Positions 28,324 through 35,212 of a stretch of DNA of 64,000 nt are shown here, piece after piece; positions within the stretch are counted from its first letter, which is position 1; the number at the start of each line of letters is the position of its first letter. Location of the stretch: the NCBI GenBank assembly GCA_947168825.1, contig CAMVNH010000002.1, positions 62,001-126,000 of the forward strand, written 5' to 3'. This DNA comes from an uncultured Candidatus Saccharibacteria bacterium (GTDB lineage Bacteria > Patescibacteriota > Saccharimonadia > Saccharimonadales > Saccharimonadaceae). The notes beneath the pieces are model-generated. The model was not told where the DNA came from and ran no database searches. It was given only the letters and a program-made list of their open reading frames with translations. The position numbers and the translations under genes were made by a program.

Positions 28324-28830
28324 ATGAATCGATTTGGACAAAGCAAAAATGATGATTTGCAGAAAGCCATAGACGAAATTACTAATAATTCTGGTGGCGG
28401 TAACGCCGGCGGTGATGTTGCGGCAGATTTAGAGGCGCAGATTAAGGGTCAGATGGGTGTTCCTCCGGTTCCTCCGATGAGTGGTGCGGATGTACCTCCT
28501 ATGACGATTCCTGGCAGCGCGCCGGCTGCTCCTGAATCTGTCCCAGTTACGTCGGCTGCTTCGGCTGCTCCGGCTGAAACTGCACCGGTTACTTCAGATA
28601 ACGGAGATTTAGCAAAAGTAAGGGAGTCTGCGCTCCAGGAGTTAATACCACTAATGGACAAAGTTGATATTACTGCCGCTGAGAAGTTTGACATCTATAG
28701 CGAAGTGATTGAAAGCACTCACAATAAATCTATCATCGAAAAAGCGTTTGAGGCGGCTCGCAATATTGCGGATGAAAAAGTCAAAGCCGAGAGTCTACTG
28801 AAGCTCGTGCAGATGATCGACACGTTATAA
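28324..28830 (+). CDS. Hypothetical soluble protein with Pro/Ala-rich linker
   Basis: 168 residues, no membrane segment. A short charged N-terminal helix is followed by a Gly/Asn stretch, a Pro/Val/Ala-rich linker (~residues 45-95), and a helical C-terminal domain (~100-168: LIPLMDKVDITAAEKFDIYSEVIE). No family recognised. TATAAT at 28280-28285 preceded by TGTGC serves as promoter; AAGGGTGG precedes the ATG. The two-part layout (disordered linker + helical bundle) suggests an adaptor, but this is speculative. Confidence 0.7.
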   Translation: MNRFGQSKNDDLQKAIDEITNNSGGGNAGGDVAADLEAQIKGQMGVPPVPPMSGADVPPMTIPGSAPAAPESVPVTSAASAAPAETAPVTSDNGDLAKVRESALQELIPLMDKVDITAAEKFDIYSEVIESTHNKSIIEKAFEAARNIADEKVKAESLLKLVQMIDTL

Positions 28831-28852
28831 ATATCATAAGCATAAAAAGTAC

Positions 28853-28880
28853 TTGATATTATAAAAAGACTTGGTATAAT
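28853..28880 (+). promoter_or_regulatory. Promoter of the DGR target gene
   Basis: TTGATA at 28853-28858, a 16-base spacer and TATAAT at 28875-28880, 25 bases before the GTG start at 28906. One of the clearer -35/-10 pairs in the window. Confidence 0.75.
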
Positions 28881-28905
28881 ATACATAAGTAACTTGGAGG
28901 TCAAC

Positions 28906-30450
28906 GTGTTAAAGTCTAGTAAGATGCAATCTGCAGGAATCTTTGCGGGTACGCTGCTTGGGTTTGCGACGCTTTTTGGTTCGGTGATGGCTGCCGTTCC
29001 AGCTTTTGCTGCCTCTACCCCTGCTTCTTCGACGATGACCGTGAACCTCTCTACTTCTATGTCTCTAGCGCTCTACGCTTCTGGTAACACTTCTAGTGAA
29101 ATAACTAACCTCCAGTTTGATCTCGATCCTACTGGGGAGATGGTATCGAAAGGTATGGTTGCGCGCGTAAGTACAAACGCTCCGCGATATCAGTTGACCC
29201 TGCAGATGTCTGGTGCTACTACCGACCTAGTCCAGTCTGGTGCGACTAAGCAAATCGTTGGCACGGTGACGGACGACGTAACCGCGTCTACGATGAGGGT
29301 GAACTCTTGGGGATACTCGCTGGACGCGACCAACTTTTCTAAAGTTCCGGCGAGTGATAGTCCGGTAACGATTAAAAACGGTGAGAAGACTACATCTACG
29401 TCTAATACCAGTGCTTATGAAGATACGACCGTTACCTTTGGCGTTAAGGTTGATGGAGCTATCCAGTCTGGTGCTTATTCGAACACGGTGGTGATTACTG
29501 CGATTCCGCAAGATGCGGAAGTGCCGGCAAACTTCTTCAACATTACGAAGATGCAGGAGATGACCCATGAAATTTGTGCTGATACAGAGATTCCTACCCC
29601 GTCCGCAAGTGAGACGACTACGCTGACCGCTGCCGACTGGAACTCTGGTTCTCGTACCGGTATCCCAACCACCACCCTCCTCGACGATCGTGCCGGACAA
29701 GTAAGCTACACCGTGAAGAAACTCGCAGACGGCAAATGCTGGATGACGGAGAACCTAGCCCTTCCTGCTGGAGCAGTCCTTAGTGCTTCAGATTCAGATC
29801 TTGATGGCGTAGAAGTAACTAGTTATACATTACCATCTAGTAGCAACCCATTCGTAAACGACCCAGCCCAAGATATCGAGGCTATGAACAGCGACTATAC
29901 TACTGACACTACAAGCGAACCAAGAGGTTATAAAGCCGGTAACTTTTACTCCTGGCGTACCGCTACTGCTGGTACTGGTAGAGGCGCAGGATCAAACCCG
30001 GGAACCGGAGTACTAACTGATGTTTTCGGTACAGACATGACAGTACAAAACAACAACACCCTTGTCTCCATCTGCCCTAAAGGCTGGCGTCTTCCAACTG
30101 ATGGCAATCCGGATGGTGGTACTACCGGCATAACTACTCCAGGCTCTGCTACTAATCTCGTAAACGGAGATTTTACCGCCCTTATTAATGCTTACGGTGG
30201 TAGTGACGGATATGCGGATGGTACTGCGTATACCCAACTGACCGGTACCTCGTATGGTCCTAATTTATCGCTCAGTGGCCACGTCTACACTGGCGGTCGC
30301 GGCAGCGCGGGTAGCCGCGGCTACTTCTGGTCTAGTACGGTAGACAATTACAGAAACGCGTACTTCCTGTACCTGAATACGTCGAGCGTCAACTCGCAGC
30401 TCAGCAACAACGAGTACTTCGGATATTCAGTCCGCTGCTTGGCTCGGTAG
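28906..30450 (+). CDS. DGR target: secreted FISUMP/C-type-lectin-like variable protein
   Basis: 514 residues from the GTG at 28906, chosen because GGAGG ends 5 bases upstream. Signal peptide ~1-36 (MAAVPAFAA). Residues ~40-205 form a beta-rich N-terminal region. From ~265 comes a Fibrobacter-succinogenes paralogous domain: DRAGQVSYTVKKLADGKCWMTENL and SICPKGWRLPTDG. The C-terminus (FWSSTVDNYRNAY ... YSVRCLAR) lies within the variable repeat; this is the CLec-fold position used by DGR targets for ligand binding. Fifteen residues differ from the template-encoded version, all replacing Asn or Lys. Likely a diversified surface or secreted receptor. Confidence 0.92.
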   Translation: MLKSSKMQSAGIFAGTLLGFATLFGSVMAAVPAFAASTPASSTMTVNLSTSMSLALYASGNTSSEITNLQFDLDPTGEMVSKGMVARVSTNAPRYQLTLQMSGATTDLVQSGATKQIVGTVTDDVTASTMRVNSWGYSLDATNFSKVPASDSPVTIKNGEKTTSTSNTSAYEDTTVTFGVKVDGAIQSGAYSNTVVITAIPQDAEVPANFFNITKMQEMTHEICADTEIPTPSASETTTLTAADWNSGSRTGIPTTTLLDDRAGQVSYTVKKLADGKCWMTENLALPAGAVLSASDSDLDGVEVTSYTLPSSSNPFVNDPAQDIEAMNSDYTTDTTSEPRGYKAGNFYSWRTATAGTGRGAGSNPGTGVLTDVFGTDMTVQNNNTLVSICPKGWRLPTDGNPDGGTTGITTPGSATNLVNGDFTALINAYGGSDGYADGTAYTQLTGTSYGPNLSLSGHVYTGGRGSAGSRGYFWSSTVDNYRNAYFLYLNTSSVNSQLSNNEYFGYSVRCLAR

Positions 30451-30486
30451 TGCCCCCGCGCTTCGCAGCCGGAGCTACTGCCTTCC
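30266..30486 (+). repeat. DGR variable repeat (VR)
   Basis: 221 nt, colinear without gaps to the TR at 32543-32763 (minus strand). I aligned the two by eye: 21 mismatches, each at an A in the TR (changed to G, C or T here), none at a C, G or T of the TR. Twenty are in the last 60 codons of the target gene, and one is just past the stop codon at 30451. The final 35 bases after that (30452-30486, GC-rich) are identical in both copies, as expected for the initiation-of-mutagenic-homing segment. Confidence 0.97.
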
Positions 30487-30506
30487 CCGCTCGCGACAGC
30501 GAGCGG
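30487..30506. promoter_or_regulatory. DGR target-site hairpin/cruciform next to VR
   Basis: Perfect 8-bp inverted repeat CCGCTCGC/GCGAGCGG with a GACA loop, beginning at the base after the TR-VR homology ends. In Bordetella-phage DGRs a stem of 7-10 bp with a GRNA tetraloop just downstream of the homing site promotes retargeting; GACA fits GRNA. It is absent from the TR side, as expected. Confidence 0.85.
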
Positions 30507-30551
30507 AGCACAACGCAGCTAACACTAAAGAAAAGGATACAATAAACCAAT

Positions 30552-31412
30552 ATGTCATCGGGAAACAATAAGACTAAGACACCAGCTCAGAAAAGGGTAG
30601 CTAAAGCTGAAGAAAGAAGAATTAAAGCTCTGGAGGGAAGAAGAGCTAAAGCTCTCTACAATCGTCGCAAAGATGCGGTGATCGAAAAAGAGCGAGAAAA
30701 TTTTCAAAAATTATATCTCGTGCGAACGCACGACAAATATGGATGGAAAATGTTCTCGCACTCAGCCTTGATCTATGCTTGGTATGTAGCACCACGACTC
30801 GAAAGACAAGTAAAGATGAAAGAAGATGATGACTTTGTTAGCAGGAAGAAGGTCGAGTCAGTAATGATTAAGTCGCTTGAAACTCTTGCGATGGAACTTA
30901 AAACCGTGCTCGGGATTGAACCAGAATACAACAGAGATGGATTGGCGATTTTTGATTTGAAAAAGGAATTCACAAAATCTGATTTGAATGAAGCAAGAAG
31001 TGAGTTTGTTGAAAGTTGGGACGAAGCAAATAAACTCGTGGAAGTCGAATCGTCAATGTATCCAATGCTAAGTAAAGCTTTGTATATGACCGCAAAAATG
31101 ATTGCGGAGATTGTGCGAAAATTTGATTCTTCAGCTTTTAGTCTTGTCGGAGATAGGATGATTAGAACGATTGGAGAAATGGAAGAAGAGTTCATGATGA
31201 CGATGAAGGGGCGAGGAGAAATGAAATTGAAGGATTGTTTAGAATTCCTAATGGATAAATCGTATCGATTAGAATCGCAGTTAAAAATTATTTGCGACGA
31301 GAAGTTGATTCACGCGTCTAGAGCTATAAAGATAGCTTATCAAATTCAGGAACTCGAAAAAAGAATTGGAGATGCTATAAAGAAAGAGGCCAGGGCGAAT
31401 GCCAATGCGTAA
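30552..31412 (+). CDS. Candidate DGR accessory protein (Avd-like role), unusually long
   Basis: 286 residues. The first ~55 are extremely basic and helical (KRVAKAEERRIKALEGRRAKALYNRRKD), then ~220 residues of predicted alpha helices, ending KRIGDAIKKEARANANA. Known Avd proteins are ~110-130-residue four-helix bundles that bind the TR RNA and RT. This protein is in the right place (between VR and RT, overlapping RT by 14 bases) and is basic and helical, but twice as long, and I cannot claim homology by eye. A TACAAT 8 nt before the ATG could be its promoter. Confidence 0.65.
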   Translation: MSSGNNKTKTPAQKRVAKAEERRIKALEGRRAKALYNRRKDAVIEKERENFQKLYLVRTHDKYGWKMFSHSALIYAWYVAPRLERQVKMKEDDDFVSRKKVESVMIKSLETLAMELKTVLGIEPEYNRDGLAIFDLKKEFTKSDLNEARSEFVESWDEANKLVEVESSMYPMLSKALYMTAKMIAEIVRKFDSSAFSLVGDRMIRTIGEMEEEFMMTMKGRGEMKLKDCLEFLMDKSYRLESQLKIICDEKLIHASRAIKIAYQIQELEKRIGDAIKKEARANANA

Positions 31413-32517
31413 TTCAGCGGCTTTGCCTTTCGACGAATGGTTGCTACATGAGCTCACGGTAGCTTTTTTTGAGGCAAGAAAAGGTAAAAGATTTACAGTT
31501 GATGCATTTCGATTTGAGATAAATTGGGAGAAAAATTTGATTCAGCTGCGTGACGATATCCTGAATGGCGTCTATAAACCTAGTCGAGGGATTGCGTTTG
31601 TTACAAAGAGGCCGGTAGTTCGTGAGATTTTTGCGGCACCGTTTAGAGACAGGATAGTGCACCACTTTTTATTTAATTATTGTGCTAATTGGTGGGATAA
31701 AAAATTTATTCGCGATTCGTATTCTTGCAGAAAAGGCAAAGGTACGCTCGACGGGATTAAGCGGCTCGAGCATCATATTCGGTCAGTTTCTTGCAATTAT
31801 ACTAAGAAAGCGTACGTAATTAAGCTTGATATTCAAAGCTATTTTATGAGTTTAAAAAGAAGTAGACTATACGAGATCGTATATCGAGGGCTTTTAGTGC
31901 AATATAAAGATAATTTAGCGATGCAGAATTTACTTGCCTATCTTTGGAGGGAGATTATTTTTGATGACCCGACGAGTGGTGCGAGGAGACGTGGTAAAAG
32001 GTCTGACTGGGAAATATTGCCAAAAAATAAAAGTTTGTTTCATCAGCCACCAGGACAAGGTATTGTGATTGGGAATTTGTCGTCTCAGTTGCTCTCTAAT
32101 ATTTATCTAAATCAGTTGGATAAATTCGTAGTAGCGGAACTTGGATACAAACATTATGGAAGATATGTAGATGATTTTTATATCGTGGTGACGGCTGATA
32201 AATACAAGAAAGCAAAACGTGACATTTTTAAGATTGAACAGTTTTTAAAAACGCTTGGGCTAACTTTGCATCCGCGTAAACGGTATATACAAGAAGTGTC
32301 CAAGGGGGTAGAATTTCTTGGAGCTGTAATTTATCCAAATCATAAAGTGCCGTCTAAACGATTCGTTGCGCATTTTTTTGAGGCAGCATATCTTGTATCT
32401 TGTGGGCGGAAAGATTTAGAATCGGTCGTATCTTACCTTGGTCATTCGAAACATTTGAATGGGCAAAGGCTAGCGGCAAAAGTATTCAAAAAATATGGTT
32501 GGGACTATTGTTTTTGA
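31399..32517 (+). CDS. DGR-type reverse transcriptase
   Basis: 372 residues. RT blocks are visible in order: RPVVREIFAAPFRDRIVHHF (~71-90), motif A KLDIQSYFM with Asp (~142-150), PGQGIVIGNLSSQLLSNIYLN (~218-237) where the (I/V)GNxxSQ segment is typical of DGR and related RTs, and the catalytic YVDD at ~256-259. No maturase, RNase H or endonuclease domain follows. It would copy the TR RNA into adenine-mutagenised cDNA. It starts inside the end of the accessory gene (coupled). Start could be the ATG at 31399 or 31405. Confidence 0.95.
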   Translation: MPMRNSAALPFDEWLLHELTVAFFEARKGKRFTVDAFRFEINWEKNLIQLRDDILNGVYKPSRGIAFVTKRPVVREIFAAPFRDRIVHHFLFNYCANWWDKKFIRDSYSCRKGKGTLDGIKRLEHHIRSVSCNYTKKAYVIKLDIQSYFMSLKRSRLYEIVYRGLLVQYKDNLAMQNLLAYLWREIIFDDPTSGARRRGKRSDWEILPKNKSLFHQPPGQGIVIGNLSSQLLSNIYLNQLDKFVVAELGYKHYGRYVDDFYIVVTADKYKKAKRDIFKIEQFLKTLGLTLHPRKRYIQEVSKGVEFLGAVIYPNHKVPSKRFVAHFFEAAYLVSCGRKDLESVVSYLGHSKHLNGQRLAAKVFKKYGWDYCF

Positions 32518-32524
32518 TTTTTTG

Positions 32525-33133
32525 GCGGGGCAGAGGTTGTGTGGAAGGCAGTAGCTCCGGCTGCGAAGCGCGGGGGCTCTACCGAGCCAAGCAGCGGACT
32601 GAATTTCCGTTGTACTTGTTGTTGTTGTTCTGCGAGTTGACGTTCGACGTATTCAGGTTCAGGTTGTACGCGTTTCTGTAATTGTTTACCGTACTAGACC
32701 AGAAGTTGCCGTTGCTACCCGCGTTGTTGCGACCGCCAGTGTTGACGTTGCCACTGAGCGATATTATAAGTATAGTGAAAACATCGAACTGGCGTGTCGT
32801 AATAATAAACATGAGTGCTTCGCAACACAACCTCTTTTTTGCGCTGAATATGTAATCGTTGAATTTCATCTTGCAAGGTACAGCAAACTGTAATCTTATC
32901 TTTAGATAAAGTTACGACACGAGAAGCAACTATTCTTACATCTCAATCCGGTATTCCTGATGGTCGAGAATAAGCTAAATCTTTTTAAGATCTAGTAGGC
33001 CTCGTCGAGAATGATATTTTTTGTCGACAAGAGTGCTTCGGCCTTCCAGCAGGTTGTTTTCCGAGTGGGGGATACATGAGGTCCAACTTGTAAGAGAACT
33101 ACATCCTTCTCCGAGCCGGAATTCTGCCCCGCT
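32525..33133 (-). ncRNA. Predicted TR RNA of the DGR (~609 nt)
   Basis: Start: TATAAT (minus, 33145-33140) preceded by TGC puts +1 near 33133. The first bases, GCGGGGCAGA (33132-33123), are perfectly complementary to TCTGCCCCGC (32534-32525) just past the TR. A second pairing flanks the TR: AGAGGTTGTGTTGCGAAGC (32835-32817) with ACACAACCTCT (32542-32532) plus GCTTCGCA (32569-32562) inside the TR 3' end. The RNA ends would thus be brought together with the TR as a closed loop. The two pairings share three bases (32532-32534). The 3' end is inferred; no terminator is visible. No protein seems to be encoded in the 5' ~370 nt. Confidence 0.7.
32543..32763 (-). repeat. DGR template repeat (TR)
   Basis: 221 nt on the minus strand, rich in AAC/AAT codons: translated in the VR frame it reads SGNVNTGGRNNAGSNGNF ... 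NNNNKYNGNSVRCLAR, ending at the same TAG. Asn codons are ideal for A-directed mutagenesis because changes cannot create a stop. It is on the strand opposite to both VR and RT and lies 25 bases beyond the RT stop, so it converges on the RT gene. Confidence 0.96.
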
Positions 33134-33139
33134 AAAGAT

Positions 33140-33148
33140 ATTATAGCA
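33140..33148 (-). promoter_or_regulatory. Extended -10 promoter for the TR RNA
   Basis: TGCTATAAT on the minus strand, 7 bases before the start of the GCGGGGCAGA segment that pairs with the RNA 3' end. The -35 region is weak (TTTAAA). Matches the TGnTATAAT element used throughout the window. Confidence 0.65.
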
Positions 33149-33181
33149 GGAAACTGCTGCTTTTTAAAACCACATGGCTGC

Positions 33182-33241
33182 AAAGTCGTCGGAAAAAGCT
33201 GCAGTTTTAGTCTAAAAGTCGTCGGAAAAAGCTGCAGTTTT
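33182..33241. repeat. Two 27-base direct repeats, 33-base period
   Basis: Copies at 33182-33208 and 33215-33241 are identical; each contains GTCGTCGG and the palindrome-centred AAAAAGCTGCAGTTTT. A partial inverted relative occurs at 33150-33165. They lie between the groEL stop (33258) and the TR promoter. They could be a weak terminator for groEL or binding sites upstream of the TR promoter; the sequence does not decide. Confidence 0.85.
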
Positions 33242-33257
33242 TGGAAACAACTTTAAA

Positions 33258-34877
33258 TTAATACATGCCGCCCATGTCGCCGCTGGCTGGGGATGGTTCT
33301 TTTTCGGGGAGATCGACGATGAGAGCGCCCATAGTGATGGCGGTGGCGGCGATGGAGATTGCGTTTTGGACCGCTTCGCGAGTTACGCGGGCTGGGTCGA
33401 TGACGCCGGCTTTTTTGAGGTCTTGGAGGCCTTTTTCTGGTTCCATGACGTTAATTCCCTGGCCTGGTTTGGCGTTTTCGACTTCGGCAAGGAGGGCCTG
33501 GGCGTTTAGGCCGGCGTTTTCCATGATGCTGATAAACGGAGTTTTGAGGGCGTTTTTGACGATTTTTTCGCCGTCGTCTTCGGCTTTGAGGCTAGTCGCG
33601 AGATTTAGGAGGGTGACGCCACCGCCGGTGACGATACCTTCGGAGAGGGCGGCCTTAGTGGCAGCGACTGCGTCATCGACGCGGAATTTTTTCTCATCGA
33701 TTTCGGTTTCGGTGGCACCGCCGACTTTGATGACCGCGACTTTGCCCTCTAGGGCAGCGGCACGCTTATCGAGTTCGCCGCGTTCGTAGTCGGAAGTGGC
33801 GAGTTCTTTTTGGGAGCGGATGAGGGCGATGCGGTCTTTTATCGCAGTTTTGTCGCCAGCGCCTTTGATGATAGTGGATTCGTCTTTGGTGGCGATAACT
33901 TTGGCGGCGGAGCCGAGGACTTCGAGGCCGACTTCTTCGAGTTTGAGACCTTTATCTTCGGAGACGACGGTAGCGTCGGTGAGGATTGCGATGTCTTCCA
34001 TGATTTCCTTGCGGCGTTCGCCGAAAGCTGGAGCTTTCAAGACCAGGGCGTTGAAGGCGCCTTTGAGCTTGTTCAAGACGAGGAGGGAGAGGGCTTCGCC
34101 GCTGACTTCTTCAGCGATGATGACGAGGTCTTTTTTGCCGGTTCCTGCGCATTGCTCTAAGATTGGTAAGATTTCGGAGCTGCTGCTGATTTTTTTGTCG
34201 GTCAGGAGGATGAGCGGTTTTTCGAAAATCGCTTCTTGGCGGTTGACGTCGGTGACGAAGAACGGAGAGCTGTAGCCTTTGTCGTAGCTGAAGCCTTCGA
34301 CGATTTCCTGTTCCATTTCGAGGCCCTGGCCGGCTTCTACGGTGACGACGCCGTCTTTGCCGATTTTGCTGATGACGTCGGCGATGAGTTTGCCGATTTG
34401 TTCATCGCCAGCGGAGATGGTGGCAACTTCGGCGACTTTTTTGTCGTCGCCTTCGATTTTTTCGGCGATTTTGTCGATGCCTTTAACGATTTCGGCACCG
34501 GCTTTTTCGATGCCTTTTCTGAGGTCCATTGGACTGATGCCAGCGGCGATGAGCTTGTTGGCTTCGTTCATGATATTGTAGGTCAAGACTGTGACGGTGG
34601 TAGTGCCGTCGCCGGCGACTTTGTTGAGTTTCTGGGCGGCGGTTTTGATGAGTTTGGCGCCGATCTGTTCGCCGAGGTTTTCGTCGGTGGACCCTAAGTC
34701 GACGGCTTCGGCGACGGTGACGCCATCATGGGTGATGGTTGGGGCGCCGTAGGATTTTTCGATGACGACGTTTTTGCCTTTTGGACCGTAGGTGACTTTA
34801 ACTGCATTATATAATTGTTCAGCGCCGCTTAAAACTTTTGTGCGGGCTTCTGCTTCGTAGAAAATCTTTTTTGCCAT
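33258..34877 (-). CDS. groEL: Chaperonin GroEL (60 kDa)
   Basis: 539 residues, normal length. ATP-binding and signature blocks are clear: YGPKGKNVVIEKSYGAPTIT, VAGDGTTTVTVLTYNI, and near the end AAVEEG-like AALSEGIVTGGGVTLL. The C-terminal tail ends GDMGGMY, a short GGM-type tail. It forms the double-ring folding chamber with GroES. It follows groES by 17 bases, with AAAGGAG before the ATG. The plus strand remains G-rich here although the gene is on minus. Confidence 0.97.
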   Translation of the reverse strand: MAKKIFYEAEARTKVLSGAEQLYNAVKVTYGPKGKNVVIEKSYGAPTITHDGVTVAEAVDLGSTDENLGEQIGAKLIKTAAQKLNKVAGDGTTTVTVLTYNIMNEANKLIAAGISPMDLRKGIEKAGAEIVKGIDKIAEKIEGDDKKVAEVATISAGDEQIGKLIADVISKIGKDGVVTVEAGQGLEMEQEIVEGFSYDKGYSSPFFVTDVNRQEAIFEKPLILLTDKKISSSSEILPILEQCAGTGKKDLVIIAEEVSGEALSLLVLNKLKGAFNALVLKAPAFGERRKEIMEDIAILTDATVVSEDKGLKLEEVGLEVLGSAAKVIATKDESTIIKGAGDKTAIKDRIALIRSQKELATSDYERGELDKRAAALEGKVAVIKVGGATETEIDEKKFRVDDAVAATKAALSEGIVTGGGVTLLNLATSLKAEDDGEKIVKNALKTPFISIMENAGLNAQALLAEVENAKPGQGINVMEPEKGLQDLKKAGVIDPARVTREAVQNAISIAATAITMGALIVDLPEKEPSPASGDMGGMY

Positions 34878-34894
34878 GAGCGATACTCCTTTTC

Positions 34895-35149
34895 TTAGAT
34901 AGTTGCGAGGACGTCTTTTTCTTCGACGATGACGTAATCTTTGTCGTCTAGTTTGACGTTGGTGGTTGAATATTCTTTGTAGATGATTTTGTCGCCTTTT
35001 TTGACGGATTTTACATCTGGGCCAACAGATTCCACAACGGCGTAGGCCGGGGCTTCTTTGGCGGCGCCGAGGAGAATACCAGAGGCGGTTTTTTCTTGGG
35101 GTTGCTCCTTTAAAGCAACGATTCTATCTGTGAGAGGTTTTAGTGACAT
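34895..35149 (-). CDS. groES: Co-chaperonin GroES
   Basis: 84 residues. It begins MSLKPLTDRIVALKEQPQEKTASGILL, with the mobile loop around TASGILLGAAKE, and ends YVIVEEKDVLATI, the family ending. It caps the GroEL ring. AAAAGGAG lies 7 bases before the ATG. First gene of the groESL operon, with a CIRCE element 37 bases upstream. Confidence 0.95.
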   Translation of the reverse strand: MSLKPLTDRIVALKEQPQEKTASGILLGAAKEAPAYAVVESVGPDVKSVKKGDKIIYKEYSTTNVKLDDKDYVIVEEKDVLATI

Positions 35150-35185
35150 AGATTTTACTCCTTTTCTCTAGTGTAGCACGGTGAA

Positions 35186-35212
35186 TTAGCACTGTCAAGG
35201 CGAGAGTGCTAA
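35186..35212. promoter_or_regulatory. CIRCE operator (HrcA site) of groESL
   Basis: TTAGCACTG-9 bases-GAGTGCTAA, one mismatch from the perfect CIRCE (TTAGCACTC-N9-GAGTGCTAA). Its position just before groES implies repression by HrcA and heat induction. It overlaps the last 10 bases of the upstream ORF6N gene (stop at 35195). Confidence 0.9.

Noticed and set aside
28894..28905. Upstream TTG start for the DGR target
   Set aside because: GGAGG lies inside these codons and points to the GTG at 28906.
32579..32869. 96-codon minus-strand frame covering the TR
   Set aside because: The open frame is explained by the TR copying the target gene's reading frame; its N-terminal part shows no similarity or ribosome site. 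Treated as RNA, not a protein gene.
32794..32920. 9-bp inverted repeat GTGTCGTAA (32794-32802) with TTACGACAC (32912-32920) in the TR RNA
   Set aside because: It would form a pseudoknot with the longer TR-closing pairing; kept out of the model until folding or covariation supports it.
32992..33183. 63-codon minus-strand frame
   Set aside because: Its start lies upstream of the TGCTATAAT promoter proposed for the TR RNA, and composition is not protein-like.
34236..34697. Long plus-strand frames opposite groEL
   Set aside because: GroEL is unmistakable on the other strand; these are shadows.
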